A DNA stretch of 64,000 nt. It comes from Gilvimarinus sp. DA14 (GTDB lineage: Bacteria; Pseudomonadota; Gammaproteobacteria; Pseudomonadales; Cellvibrionaceae). The notes beneath the pieces were generated by a model. That model was given only the letters and a program-made list of their open reading frames with translations, did no database searches and was not told the origin of the DNA. The stretch lies in NCBI RefSeq assembly GCF_024204685.1, contig NZ_CP100350.1:1426001-1490000 (forward strand), written 5' to 3'. A program made the position numbers and the translations under genes. Below, piece by piece: positions 28,047 through 37,401 of this stretch (the stretch's first letter is position 1; every line of letters begins with the position of its first letter).

Positions 28047-29252
28047 ATGACTCAACTTTCTATTGCTGCGCAGCGTGTGCTGTCCATCGATGTGTTTCGC
28101 GGCATTACTATCCTTACCATGGTGTTCGTTAACGAACTGGCCGGCGTACATAACATACCCTCCTGGATGAAACACCTGCCCGCCGATGTCGATGGCATGA
28201 CCTTCGTTGATTTAGTGTTTTCGGCATTCTTATTTATCGTCGGCATGTCTTTGCCTTTTGCCACGGCCGCACGACTGAAAAAAGGCGATAACCTGAAGCA
28301 AGTCTTTGCTCATGTACTCATTCGCAGCCTAAGCCTGATTGTGATCGGCGTATTTATGGTAAACACCATAAGCGGCTTCGACGAAGCGGCTATGCTGTTG
28401 CCGATGGATTTATGGGTGCTGTTGATGTACGCCGCCGTATTATTAATTTGGTGCTCTTACCCGAGGCGATGGCCAGCCCTTGGCAGCTTAGCCCCAAAAT
28501 TGTTTGGCGCCTCCATGTTGTTGGTTCTGTGGTATTTGTACCGGGGCAATAACGGTCAGGGCATGACCACCCAGTGGTGGGGCATTTTAGGATTAATCGG
28601 CTGGGCCTACTTAATGGCCAGTATTGTCTATTTACTGTCTCTAAACATGCACCACGCAGGCACACATCTGGCCTTTATTATTATCGGTGCGCTGGCGCTG
28701 TTCGCACTGTATTTTGGTTTTGCCGCTATACAAGCCGAGGCGGGATCGGCGCTCGCCATTGTGCAAGAGAACAACCGCAACAATACTCATGCCGCCATTG
28801 TGTTGGCAGGCGCTGCGTTATCGACTCTTTTCTACAATACCCAGCTGGCACCTGGCAAAGCCCTTAATGGCACTGTGTTTGTCGCACTCAGTGGCATTCT
28901 TGCAGTGCTGATTTGGCAGGTATCCCCCATTTCCAAGATTTGGGCGACCCCGAGCTGGGGAATGTTCAGTATATTTTTCTGCAGCCTGATTTTTTGTCTA
29001 ACCTATTGGCTGGTTGATGCGCGCGGCTACACTCGTTGGTGCCAATTTTTTGCCCCGGCGGCGGCCAACCCGCTGCTGGTCTACATTCTGCCGTATATCC
29101 TGATCGCCGCGTTCGGACTTGCAGGTATTCATTACCGGCCGGCCCTGTTCGGTTCGGGCATGGCGGGAGTGCTCTGGTCGGTCGGATTTGCTCTGGTCAT
29201 TATGTGGATTGGTGCGTTTTTAAGTAGACTGGGAGTCAAGTTGAAACTCTAG
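28047..29252 (+). CDS. nagX: NagX-like membrane acetyltransferase (DUF5009)
   Basis: A 401-residue polytopic membrane protein with about ten helices. It opens QRVLSIDVFRGITILTMVFVNELAG, the hallmark of the heparan-alpha-glucosaminide N-acetyltransferase/DUF5009 family, and has the loop MTFVDLVFSAFLFIVGMSLP. NagX-type proteins occur in marine GlcNAc/chitin loci and are proposed transmembrane acetyltransferases or transport-related proteins. In the lysosomal homologue an acetyl group is carried across the membrane to glucosamine; the bacterial activity is less certain. It is 74 bp after nagB and 10 bp before the next gene. Confidence 0.87.
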   Translation: MTQLSIAAQRVLSIDVFRGITILTMVFVNELAGVHNIPSWMKHLPADVDGMTFVDLVFSAFLFIVGMSLPFATAARLKKGDNLKQVFAHVLIRSLSLIVIGVFMVNTISGFDEAAMLLPMDLWVLLMYAAVLLIWCSYPRRWPALGSLAPKLFGASMLLVLWYLYRGNNGQGMTTQWWGILGLIGWAYLMASIVYLLSLNMHHAGTHLAFIIIGALALFALYFGFAAIQAEAGSALAIVQENNRNNTHAAIVLAGAALSTLFYNTQLAPGKALNGTVFVALSGILAVLIWQVSPISKIWATPSWGMFSIFFCSLIFCLTYWLVDARGYTRWCQFFAPAAANPLLVYILPYILIAAFGLAGIHYRPALFGSGMAGVLWSVGFALVIMWIGAFLSRLGVKLKL

Positions 29253-29262
29253 GCGCAAGCTC

Positions 29263-30183
29263 ATGATCATTATCAGCCACCCGAGCTGTCTGCAACACTT
29301 ATCCCCCGCCGGGCACCCCGAGTGCCCGGAACGCATCGAGGCGATTCGCAATCAGTTAATCGCCAGCGGCCTGGATTTTGTCATCAGCGAGCGCGATGCC
29401 CTGCCCGCTACCGATGCCCAACTGCAAGCAGTTCACGATGCCGATTACTTGGCAAACCTTGAAGATTTGCCACCGGCCAGTGGTGTGCGAACCTTTGCCG
29501 ACGATATCTGGATGAGCCCGGCGACCCTAACCGCCGCCCGCCACGCCGCAGGCTCTGGCCCCCAGGCAGTGGATTTAATCATGCAGGGAGTGAGCAAGAC
29601 TGTGTTTTGCAATGTACGCCCCCCCGGCCACCACGCCGAGCGCGCCCGGGCGATGGGCTTTTGCCTTTACAACAATATCGCTATCGCGGCGCGCTATGCA
29701 CTGGATGAGGCCAAATTAGACCGGGTTGCTATTCTCGATTTTGACGTACACCACGGCAACGGCACACAGGATATTTTTCTGGATGAACCCCGGGTGCTTT
29801 TTTGCTCGACCTTTCAGCATCCTTTTTATCCTAACACTCCAACTCAAACTGACCGCGCGCACATCGTTAATGTGCCTCTGCCGGCAACGACAAAAGGCCC
29901 CGAGTTTCGCGATGCAGTCGAGCGGCATTGGCTACCTGCACTAGAAGACTTCGCGCCGCAGATGCTGTTTATTTCGGCGGGGTTTGATGCGCATTTACAG
30001 GACGATATGTCATCGGTGAGTTTGCTGGAGCAGGATTACCAATGGGTTAGTACCGCATTGCGCAATTACCTGGACACTCACGACGAGTGCAAAGGTATAG
30101 TCTCAATGCTGGAGGGCGGTTACGACTTGCCCGCTTTGGGGCGCAGCGTAGTAGCCCACGTAAAAGCACTGGCGAAACTCTAA
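29263..30183 (+). CDS. Histone-deacetylase-family hydrolase
   Basis: A 306-residue zinc-dependent deacetylase of the arginase/HDAC fold. Motifs: HPSCLQHLSPAGHPECPERI, RPPGHHAERARAMGFCLYNN with the catalytic histidine pair, ILDFDVHHGNGTQDIF with zinc ligands and ISAGFDAHLQDD with the last zinc-ligand Asp; EGGYDLPALG closes the active site. Bacterial members act on acetylpolyamines, acetylated proteins or small acyl amides. It begins 10 bp after nagX, so it could be transcribed with the amino-sugar genes and may act on an acetylated intermediate, but that is inference. A weak ribosome site precedes the ATG. Confidence 0.9.
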   Translation: MIIISHPSCLQHLSPAGHPECPERIEAIRNQLIASGLDFVISERDALPATDAQLQAVHDADYLANLEDLPPASGVRTFADDIWMSPATLTAARHAAGSGPQAVDLIMQGVSKTVFCNVRPPGHHAERARAMGFCLYNNIAIAARYALDEAKLDRVAILDFDVHHGNGTQDIFLDEPRVLFCSTFQHPFYPNTPTQTDRAHIVNVPLPATTKGPEFRDAVERHWLPALEDFAPQMLFISAGFDAHLQDDMSSVSLLEQDYQWVSTALRNYLDTHDECKGIVSMLEGGYDLPALGRSVVAHVKALAKL

Positions 30184-30419
30184 TTTCTGCACTCTATTTT
30201 CTAAGCTCTGCAACGATTGTTCCCCGACGTGTAAAGCCTACAAAGCGGCTTGCTGGGCGCGGCTTGCGGCGCGCTGCCAACAGCCACCGACCCCTAGAAT
30301 TTTCCTGAAGTTGGCGAATTTTAACCGCCACTTCGATCATTTAGCTTGCCATTTAGCAACTGGCAAACTAATTGCTCAGCTGTTGGCTCAGTCAGTACAA
30401 CTTTACCCGGGACACAACC

Positions 30420-32045
30420 ATGAGCAATGCTTCGCGCGGCTTCCGCGATTCTTCAAGGCCTGCCCAATCAAAACTGGCAAGCAAGGTTTTTTACGCCCTG
30501 TTATTTTTTTCCTGCCTTGCCCTCAGCGGTATCTCTTTACCGGGTGCAGCGCAAACAGTCGAAAAAAGCGCGCCCGACGTGGTATTTAATATCGCCAAGG
30601 AACGCGCCGCAAAACTCGCGCAGCAACCTTATCAGGAACCAGAGTACAATGTGCCGCAAACCCTGCGCGAGATGAATTACGAGCAGTACCGCTCCATTCA
30701 CTTTCGCCGCGAGGCGGGCCTATGGCAGCACGACTCGCTGTTCGAAGTGCAATTTTTTCACCCGGGCTTTTACTACAATGAACCGGTTAACATCACCACG
30801 GTAGACCGCGCAGGCGCCAGCGCCCGCATCCCTTTTAAGCCCGAATTCTTCCGTTATGGCGATCAAGCCAAACCCATCGCTGAAGCCGTCACCCAAGACT
30901 TAGGCTATGCTGGCTTTCGCGTTCATTACCCACTCAATGAAGCGGACCGCAAAAGCGAGTTTATTGTTTTTCAGGGTGCCACCTATTTTCGTATCGTCGG
31001 CCCAGGCCAGGTGTACGGCATTTCCGCCCGCGGCCTGGCCATTGACACCGCCGAGAGCAGCGGCGAAGAATTCCCTGTATTTCGCGATTTCTGGCTATTA
31101 CAACCAGATAAAGAACAGACCAGCTTAACCGTGGTTGCCTTGATGGACAGCCCCTCGATAAGCGGCGCCTACCGTTTTACCCTGAAGCCGGGCGCGCCCA
31201 CCATAGTGGATGTGGACGCTGCGCTTTATCCGCGCACCGAAATCAACAAAGTGGGGATAGCGCCCTTAACCAGCATGTTTTTTAGCGGTGAAAACAGCAC
31301 GGTTTATGTGGACGATATCCGCCCCGAAATTCATGATTCGGACGGTCTGCTGGTGCACAACACGCAGGGCAACTGGACCTGGCGGCCTCTTAGCAACCCC
31401 CAGGTACTGCGCGTTTCATCCATGCAAGAGACCAACCCCAAGGGCTTTGGCCTGCTGCAGCGCGACCGTCATTTCAACAGTTATCTCGATGCCGAAGCTC
31501 ACTATGCCGAGCGCCCGAGTTTATGGGTCAAGCCCAAGGGCGAATGGGGGACAGGCCGAGTCGAGCTGGTGGAAATACCTACCGACTCCGAAACCAATGA
31601 CAACATTGTGGCCTACTGGGTGCCGCAAGAGCCTCTGCAACCCAAGGTTGAACACTTGTACGCCTATCAATTGCGCACCTTTGAAGATCGCCTGCCAGAA
31701 CAAACACTGGCCCAGGTTGAGCGCACCCGAACCGGCTGGGCGGCGATACCCGGCCAGGAAGACGGACCACCTCGCGCACACCGCAAATTTGCCATCGATT
31801 TTAGCGGCGGCGAACTGGACAATATTTCTCCCGAAGCGGAGCTTGAGGCACAAACCGCGGTGACCGGCGGCGAAATTACCGATGTGGTAGTGCAGTCGCT
31901 GCCCACCCCAGGCACCTGGCGCATCGCGTTTACCTTAATTCCCGCGGGCGAAGCCCCCGCCGATATGCAAGTATCTCTGTCCATGCGCGACCAACAACTG
32001 AGCGAGGTTTGGAGCTATGTCTGGTACCCCGATGCTGTACAGTAA
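30420..32045 (+). CDS. opgG: Glucan biosynthesis protein OpgG (MdoG)
   Basis: OpgG is the periplasmic protein needed to assemble osmoregulated periplasmic glucans. From the Met at 30420 the protein has 541 residues: a signal-type segment (about 20-45, ending LPGAAQ), then the glucan-binding domain starting DVVFNIAKERAAKLAQQPY, with conserved YEQYRSIHFR, QFFHPGFYYNEPV, SGEEFPVFRDFWLLQP, RTEINKVGIAPLTSMFFSGE and the C-terminal Ig-like part from about residue 420. The frame extends to 30372 but the earlier Met adds an unlikely leader. Its 3' end overlaps opgH by about 28 bp, so the two are coupled. Confidence 0.95.
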   Translation: MSNASRGFRDSSRPAQSKLASKVFYALLFFSCLALSGISLPGAAQTVEKSAPDVVFNIAKERAAKLAQQPYQEPEYNVPQTLREMNYEQYRSIHFRREAGLWQHDSLFEVQFFHPGFYYNEPVNITTVDRAGASARIPFKPEFFRYGDQAKPIAEAVTQDLGYAGFRVHYPLNEADRKSEFIVFQGATYFRIVGPGQVYGISARGLAIDTAESSGEEFPVFRDFWLLQPDKEQTSLTVVALMDSPSISGAYRFTLKPGAPTIVDVDAALYPRTEINKVGIAPLTSMFFSGENSTVYVDDIRPEIHDSDGLLVHNTQGNWTWRPLSNPQVLRVSSMQETNPKGFGLLQRDRHFNSYLDAEAHYAERPSLWVKPKGEWGTGRVELVEIPTDSETNDNIVAYWVPQEPLQPKVEHLYAYQLRTFEDRLPEQTLAQVERTRTGWAAIPGQEDGPPRAHRKFAIDFSGGELDNISPEAELEAQTAVTGGEITDVVVQSLPTPGTWRIAFTLIPAGEAPADMQVSLSMRDQQLSEVWSYVWYPDAVQ

Positions 32046-33963
32046 AATGTCGTCGCAGGAACCCACCGGTGCCGCCGATAGCGATCATTCCAATGATCGG
32101 CCGCGAGAAAACACCATTACCATGCCGGGGAAGACCGCACGCCGGGCGCTGTTTTTCACCTTGGTTTTTTTGCTCGGCGCCCTCGGGGTGGGCATGATGT
32201 TCGAAATCCTGCGCCCCAATGAAATCACCTGGTTAGAAATTAGTTTGCTGGGGTTATTCGCCATCACTTTTTTATGGATTGTGTTTGCCTTCACCAGCGG
32301 CGCAATAGGTTTTGCTCTGCAGCTTTTCAAAATTGACCCGCTGACATTAAAACGGCAGACATCCATTCCCTCGCCTCACCCACGGGTTAACACCCGCACT
32401 GCGGTAATCATGCCAGTGTACAACGAGGATACCGGTCGCGTGATCGCGGGCTTTGAGTCCAGCCTGCGCTCGCTGGAGCAAACCGGCCAGCTCGACGCTT
32501 TCGATTTTTACCTGATTAGCGACACCCAAGACCCTGACATTGCCCGCGCCGAGGCCGGCGCCTGGCAGCGGCTGTGCGAACGACTGGGGCCTCTTGCCGA
32601 AAAGGTATATTATCGCCGCCGGGTGAATAACACCGGGCGCAAAGTCGGCAATGTCAGCGATTTTTGCTGTCGCTGGGGTGATCAGTATGAATCCATGATA
32701 GTGCTGGATGCCGACAGCGTAATGAGTGGCGAGTGCATGCTATCGCTGGTGCACGCTATGGAGCAAAACCCCAAAGCGGCGCTGGTACAAACCGTGCCGA
32801 TCCCTGTGCGCCAACACACCATGTTCGGCCGCTTTTTGCAGTTTGCCGCCGACCTTTACAGCCCAATGCTCGCCACCGGTCTTGCTTTTTGGCAGACCGA
32901 TACCGCCAACTATTGGGGGCACAATGCGATTATCCGTATCGATCCTTTTATCCAGCACTGCGGCCTGCCCGAGTTAAAAGGCCGTGGGCCATTCAGCGGC
33001 GAAATTCTCAGCCACGACTTTGTCGAGGCCGCGATGCTGCGCCGCGCCGGCTGGGACGTAATATTACTGGCAGATTTGCGTGGCAGTTACGAAGAAGTGC
33101 CCAGTAATATGCTCGATTACGCCACCCGCGATCGCCGTTGGGTACAGGGCAACATTCAGCACATGGGAATTGTGCGCGGTAAAGGTCTGCACGGCTTGAG
33201 CCGCCTGCACTTCTTGCAGGGTGCTATCGCCTATGTGTCGTCACTGCTATGGCTGAGTATGCTCGCACTAAGCAGCATTGACGCTGTGGTACGCGCCACC
33301 ACCAGCAACGAGTTCTTTACGTCTGGCTTTCAGTTATTTCCCAACTGGCCCATTGCCAAAACCGGACTGATATTTTCCCTACTCAGCCTCACAGTGGCAC
33401 TACTTATTTTGCCCAAGGTATTCGGTGTAATTATCGCGCTGATACACAGACGTGCAGAGTTTGGTGGCGCTATTAAGCTACTTGCCGGGGCGACCATTGA
33501 AACTCTGTTTGCCATTTTAATTGCCCCGTTGATGATGGTTTTCCACGCCTATTTTGTGGTCTCGGTTCTTGTCGGCCACAAAGTCAGTTGGAACGCTCAG
33601 GCGCGAGAAGGTCGCATGGTCCCCTGGCGTGAGGCCTTCGCTCACACACTGCCGGCCACCTTGGTAGCGCTTTTGTGGGGCGGTGTCAGCTATGTTCTAA
33701 CACCGGTTTTTTTCTGGTGGATGACCCCGGTACTGGCAGGCCTGGTTCTGGCCGCGCCTATTGTGCGCTATAGCAGCAGCCTATCGCTTGGCCTCTGGCT
33801 GCGAGACAAGGGAATTTTTATTACCCCGCCAGAGACTCGCGAGCCTGCGGTATTAACTGAGGTGGCGAAATATCTGGATGAAAATTCTGGTGAGTATCCA
33901 GATTGCCCAGAGCCTGCCGTGCCTGCATCACGATGGCGGGAAATGCCGATCCAGAGCTTTTAA
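32017..33963 (+). CDS. opgH: Glucan glucosyltransferase OpgH (MdoH)
   Basis: OpgH is an inner-membrane GT2 family enzyme that polymerises beta-1,2-linked glucose from UDP-glucose and exports it. The 648-residue protein has N-terminal membrane helices (about 45-110), the catalytic domain with VIMPVYNEDTGRVIAGFESS, SMIVLDADSVMSGECM (DxD-type), GEILSHDFVEAAMLRRAG (third Asp) and DRRWVQGNIQH (RxxRW), then C-terminal membrane helices. It is shorter than the 847-residue E. coli protein, lacking much of the N-terminal extension; shorter forms are known outside enterics. The start at 32017 overlaps opgG; 32032 or 32047 are possible. A hairpin follows at 33984-34021. Confidence 0.94.
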   Translation: MSGTPMLYSKMSSQEPTGAADSDHSNDRPRENTITMPGKTARRALFFTLVFLLGALGVGMMFEILRPNEITWLEISLLGLFAITFLWIVFAFTSGAIGFALQLFKIDPLTLKRQTSIPSPHPRVNTRTAVIMPVYNEDTGRVIAGFESSLRSLEQTGQLDAFDFYLISDTQDPDIARAEAGAWQRLCERLGPLAEKVYYRRRVNNTGRKVGNVSDFCCRWGDQYESMIVLDADSVMSGECMLSLVHAMEQNPKAALVQTVPIPVRQHTMFGRFLQFAADLYSPMLATGLAFWQTDTANYWGHNAIIRIDPFIQHCGLPELKGRGPFSGEILSHDFVEAAMLRRAGWDVILLADLRGSYEEVPSNMLDYATRDRRWVQGNIQHMGIVRGKGLHGLSRLHFLQGAIAYVSSLLWLSMLALSSIDAVVRATTSNEFFTSGFQLFPNWPIAKTGLIFSLLSLTVALLILPKVFGVIIALIHRRAEFGGAIKLLAGATIETLFAILIAPLMMVFHAYFVVSVLVGHKVSWNAQAREGRMVPWREAFAHTLPATLVALLWGGVSYVLTPVFFWWMTPVLAGLVLAAPIVRYSSSLSLGLWLRDKGIFITPPETREPAVLTEVAKYLDENSGEYPDCPEPAVPASRWREMPIQSF

Positions 33964-33983
33964 ATAGATGAACACATAAAGCA

Positions 33984-34021
33984 CAGTCCGTTTCGCCGAT
34001 TGCTACTGGCGATACGGGCTG
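33984..34021 (+). terminator. Imperfect stem-loop after opgH
   Basis: Arms CAGTCCGTTTCGCC and GGCGATACGGGCTG pair at 12 of 14 positions around a 10-base loop, 20 bp after the opgH stop. There is only a short pyrimidine tract (CCTCTTGTCC) after it, so termination may be partial. Confidence 0.5.
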
Positions 34022-34123
34022 CCTCTTGTCCATATCAATAAAAATCGTGTAATAGAAACCTAACTCACAGGAAAGCGGAGCAAGTTCTTAAACATCTAAT
34101 GGGTACGAACAGCTTTAATAAGC

Positions 34124-34579
34124 CTAAAAATAAGAGGGTATACAAGGCTTCCCACTAAACCCTGCTGCCCTGAAGATCATCCAGCAGCTATTACCAACAC
34201 GCTCAAACCCAAGCTTGTGATAATAATCTGCAGCAATATCACTATGCAGATAGATTGCATTTGCTTTGTGTTGGCTGAGCAACCTTTGTGTAATTTTAGA
34301 AACCAGGTAAGCCGCGTAGCCCCTTCGCCGGTAAGTAGGCGCGGTTACCACAGAACCTATGCCGTAACAATGCTCGCTTAAACCAAACTGATTTGTGTAC
34401 ACGATCAGGGAAGAAACAGGCGTATCATTAACACAGAGTGTGTACCACGAGCCTGATTGGTACTTGCGGCTTTTACGACAGCTTATCAAGTAATCTTGTA
34501 GAGACTGTCCCTCGCTCCAGGCATCAAAACCCATAGAGTAAATGATATCCATACTCTGGGGCGCCGTTATTATTTTCAT
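34124..34579 (-). CDS. GNAT-family acetyltransferase
   Basis: A 151-residue acyl-CoA-dependent N-acetyltransferase. The CoA-binding signature is TAPTYRRRGYAAYLVSKIT, carrying the R/Q-x-x-G-x-A motif, followed by YYHKLGFERVG, the usual last strand. The acceptor cannot be predicted. It lies 30 bp after the acyl-CoA synthetase/GNAT fusion gene on the same strand and may share its transcript. The family call is secure; nothing further is supported. Confidence 0.85.
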   Translation of the reverse strand: MKIITAPQSMDIIYSMGFDAWSEGQSLQDYLISCRKSRKYQSGSWYTLCVNDTPVSSLIVYTNQFGLSEHCYGIGSVVTAPTYRRRGYAAYLVSKITQRLLSQHKANAIYLHSDIAADYYHKLGFERVGNSCWMIFRAAGFSGKPCIPSYF

Positions 34580-34609
34580 TAGAAATCCCTTTACCTACCC
34601 GCAACAGTT

Positions 34610-37285
34610 TTATTTAAAATCAAACCGCATGGTAATTACCCCCTCTTCCATATCTCGCTTTACCGCAAAACCTAGCGACTTAGCTAAGCCCGCCATGCCA
34701 TGATTTTGCAGCATGGTTTCGCCGGTTAAATAATCAATGCCACTGTCGCGGCAGTAATTGAGCATTTTTAGCAACAACCGTTTACCTAGTCCCTGGCCTT
34801 TCATATCGGCGCGCACCACCACGGCGAATTCGCCTTCGGTGTTTTCCGGGTCCATCAAGGCGCGCACAACACCTAAGGTTTCTTCACTGCCGTCTTCGCA
34901 TTTGGCGCTGGCAATAAAGGCCATTTCGCGGTCGTAATCAATTTGCGTTTGTCTTGCCAGCTGCTCGTGACCCAGGCTTGGCATTTCGGCAAAGTAGCGG
35001 TTGTAGCGGTCGGCGCCCAGCAGGCGGCGGTCAAATTCACGGTGGGCTGCCTCATCTTCTGGGCGGATCGGACGCAGTACCACCTCACGTCCATTTTTTA
35101 AACTGATTGGCTCTTCAAGCTCTTTCGGATATGGCCGAATCGCAAGTTGTCGTGTTTGCGGATCGCCCAACTTTACGCTGATATCCAGCACCGTAAGTTC
35201 CGCGCCGGAAGCGAGCAGTGGATTAATATCCAACTCCTGGATTTCCGGATGGTCAATTACAATTTGATTGACCTGGGTCAGCAGTACCTCAAGCGCGTGG
35301 CGGTTGAGTGGCTGTTGCAAATTGTGATCGCGAATTTTGCCCTCGGCCAGCGCCTGAATAACCAGGTAACGAGCCAGCGCCATATTAAGTGGTGGCAGAG
35401 CAACCACGGTATGGCGCTGGGTATCCAGCTCTGTGCCAGCCTCGCCCAATAAAATAACCGGGCCGAACACCGGGTCGTTTTTAACGGCAATGCGCAGCTC
35501 GTAGGCACCGGCGCGGCGGGCCATTTGCTGTAAGGTAAATCCCTCGACCTTCGCCTGGGGATAAGTGGTTGCCACACGCTTGAGCATATTCTCGGCGGTT
35601 TGATGCACCTCTTGCGCCGCGTGCAGGTTAAGCACAACTCCGCCGACTTCGGATTTGTGCAGAATATCCTGTGAGACAATTTTTAACGCGACCGGAAAAC
35701 CGATACTCGAGGCCTGCAGCGCTGCCTCTCCCGGTGTCAGTGCGGTAGAAGTGGGCAGAGTTTTAATCCCGTAGGCCTGCAGCAAAGGCACAATGTCTTC
35801 GGTGTTTAGCTGATTATCGCCCCGGCTATGGGCCAGGTTGACAATTTTGCGGGCACTGAGAATATCGTGGGGAATACCGGCGGGCACCGACTCTGGTGTT
35901 TCCAGCAGCAGCTTTTGGTTACGACGGTATTGCACCATATGCATAAATGCGCCCACCGCCCCTTCGGGCGTGCGAAATGATGCTATTCCCGCTCGAGAGA
36001 ATTTTTGCCGCCCCGCCACCGAAGCGCCCTCACCCATCCATGCCACCAGAACATTGGGGATGCGCCCCGATTTGCGTTTTATGGTTTGAATGACTTTTGC
36101 GGCGTAGGTTTCTCCAGAAACAAGCGCCGAAGGGCCGTGTAATACCAGTAAATTATCGACCTCAGGAGCGTCTAACAGGATTTCCAACGCCTGCTGGTAC
36201 AACTCGGGCGAGGCATCGCCCAATAGATTAACGGGGTTGGCGCTGCGCCCCCCGACGGGAACCACCTCGCTCAAGCGCTGCTGGGTTTCCTCGCTCAGGG
36301 TTTCCAGACGACCGCCATTACTGATTAAGGTATCCACCGCCATAAGCGCGGGACCTACGCCGTTGGTTAGTACGGTGAGCCTTTCACCGTGTATCGGTTT
36401 GCCGTGGGCCAGTGTTTCGACTGCGGCAAACAGCTCGCGCAACTCCCCTACCCGCAACATACCGGCGCGGCGAAAGGCGGCATCGTAGACACCGTCTGCG
36501 CCGACTTGATCCGGCGCTACTGTGGCTGCCGCCTCCAGGCTTTGCAACGTGTGGCCGGTTTTAATCACCAATATGGGTTTGTGCACCGAGGCTGCCCGCG
36601 CCGCCGACATAAACAGCCGGCCGCTGCGAATGGATTCTACATACAGCAAAATCGCGCTGGTTTTGCCATCGCGCCCCAAGTAATCCAGCAGCTCATCGTA
36701 ATCAACATCCGCACCATCACCCAGGGCAATAAAATGAGAAAAACCGATGCTGCGCTTGTCCGCCCAATCGAGAATTGTGGTACACACCGCCGACGACTGA
36801 CTGATAAAGGCAATCTTACCCGGCTGCGCCGCAGTGTGCGCATAACTGGCATTAAGACCGATACGCGGCACCATCAAGCCAATACTGTTGGGCCCGAGAA
36901 TACGCATTTGCCAGCGATGCGCGGCATCGAGCATGGCCTGCTGTACTGTGGTGCCGTCTATCTCAAGCTGGCTCAGGCCGGCAGCAATAACTATTGCATT
37001 GCGACAGCCAAACTCACCCAGCTGCTCGATGATTGAGGGCACCCGATCCGCACGGGTACAGATAATTGCCAAATCAGGCACCACCGGCAGCTCATTAATC
37101 GAGCCGTAGGCTAAGACCCCATTAATAGCTGAGTACTTGGGGTTAACGGGCATAATGGGGCCGGCAAAACTTGCCTGCAGCAGGTTGCGCATGACGGCAT
37201 TACCCGGTCGGTTAGCGCGATTGGAAGCGCCAATTACCGCAACCGATGAGGGGTGTAACAATTTGTCGATATGTTTAAGACTCAT
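34610..37285 (-). CDS. NDP-forming acyl-CoA synthetase fused to GNAT (Pat/YfiQ-like)
   Basis: An 891-residue multidomain protein: CoA-binding (about 5-130, SVAVIGASNRANRPGNAVMR), succinyl-CoA-synthetase-like domains (about 140-460, with GLMVPRIGLNASYAH and FISQSSAVCTTILDWA), ATP-grasp (about 485-700, VALKIVSQDILHKSEVGGV) and a C-terminal GNAT domain (about 725-885, with VVRADMKGQGLGKRLLLKML). This is the architecture of the E. coli/Salmonella lysine acetyltransferase PatZ/Pat, which silences acetyl-CoA synthetase among other targets. Those members use the synthetase-like part for regulation only. Whether this one is still an active acyl-CoA ligase cannot be settled here. It is divergent from the PhoD-like gene. 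Confidence 0.92.
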   Translation of the reverse strand: MSLKHIDKLLHPSSVAVIGASNRANRPGNAVMRNLLQASFAGPIMPVNPKYSAINGVLAYGSINELPVVPDLAIICTRADRVPSIIEQLGEFGCRNAIVIAAGLSQLEIDGTTVQQAMLDAAHRWQMRILGPNSIGLMVPRIGLNASYAHTAAQPGKIAFISQSSAVCTTILDWADKRSIGFSHFIALGDGADVDYDELLDYLGRDGKTSAILLYVESIRSGRLFMSAARAASVHKPILVIKTGHTLQSLEAAATVAPDQVGADGVYDAAFRRAGMLRVGELRELFAAVETLAHGKPIHGERLTVLTNGVGPALMAVDTLISNGGRLETLSEETQQRLSEVVPVGGRSANPVNLLGDASPELYQQALEILLDAPEVDNLLVLHGPSALVSGETYAAKVIQTIKRKSGRIPNVLVAWMGEGASVAGRQKFSRAGIASFRTPEGAVGAFMHMVQYRRNQKLLLETPESVPAGIPHDILSARKIVNLAHSRGDNQLNTEDIVPLLQAYGIKTLPTSTALTPGEAALQASSIGFPVALKIVSQDILHKSEVGGVVLNLHAAQEVHQTAENMLKRVATTYPQAKVEGFTLQQMARRAGAYELRIAVKNDPVFGPVILLGEAGTELDTQRHTVVALPPLNMALARYLVIQALAEGKIRDHNLQQPLNRHALEVLLTQVNQIVIDHPEIQELDINPLLASGAELTVLDISVKLGDPQTRQLAIRPYPKELEEPISLKNGREVVLRPIRPEDEAAHREFDRRLLGADRYNRYFAEMPSLGHEQLARQTQIDYDREMAFIASAKCEDGSEETLGVVRALMDPENTEGEFAVVVRADMKGQGLGKRLLLKMLNYCRDSGIDYLTGETMLQNHGMAGLAKSLGFAVKRDMEEGVITMRFDFK

Positions 37286-37401
37286 GCCTGGATTTTAGAA
37301 CCTGTTGCCCTTATTTGGATAGTAGCAACGCTGTGGGAATTTTAAATTCGCTACAATAGCCGCACTATTCTACTGCACTGCCGTAACGGACTTGCCAACC
37401 T

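Noticed and set aside
30342-30369. TTGCCA...TGGCAA stem before opgG
   Set aside because: Only six-base arms with a 9-base loop and no supporting context; not convincing as a regulatory element.
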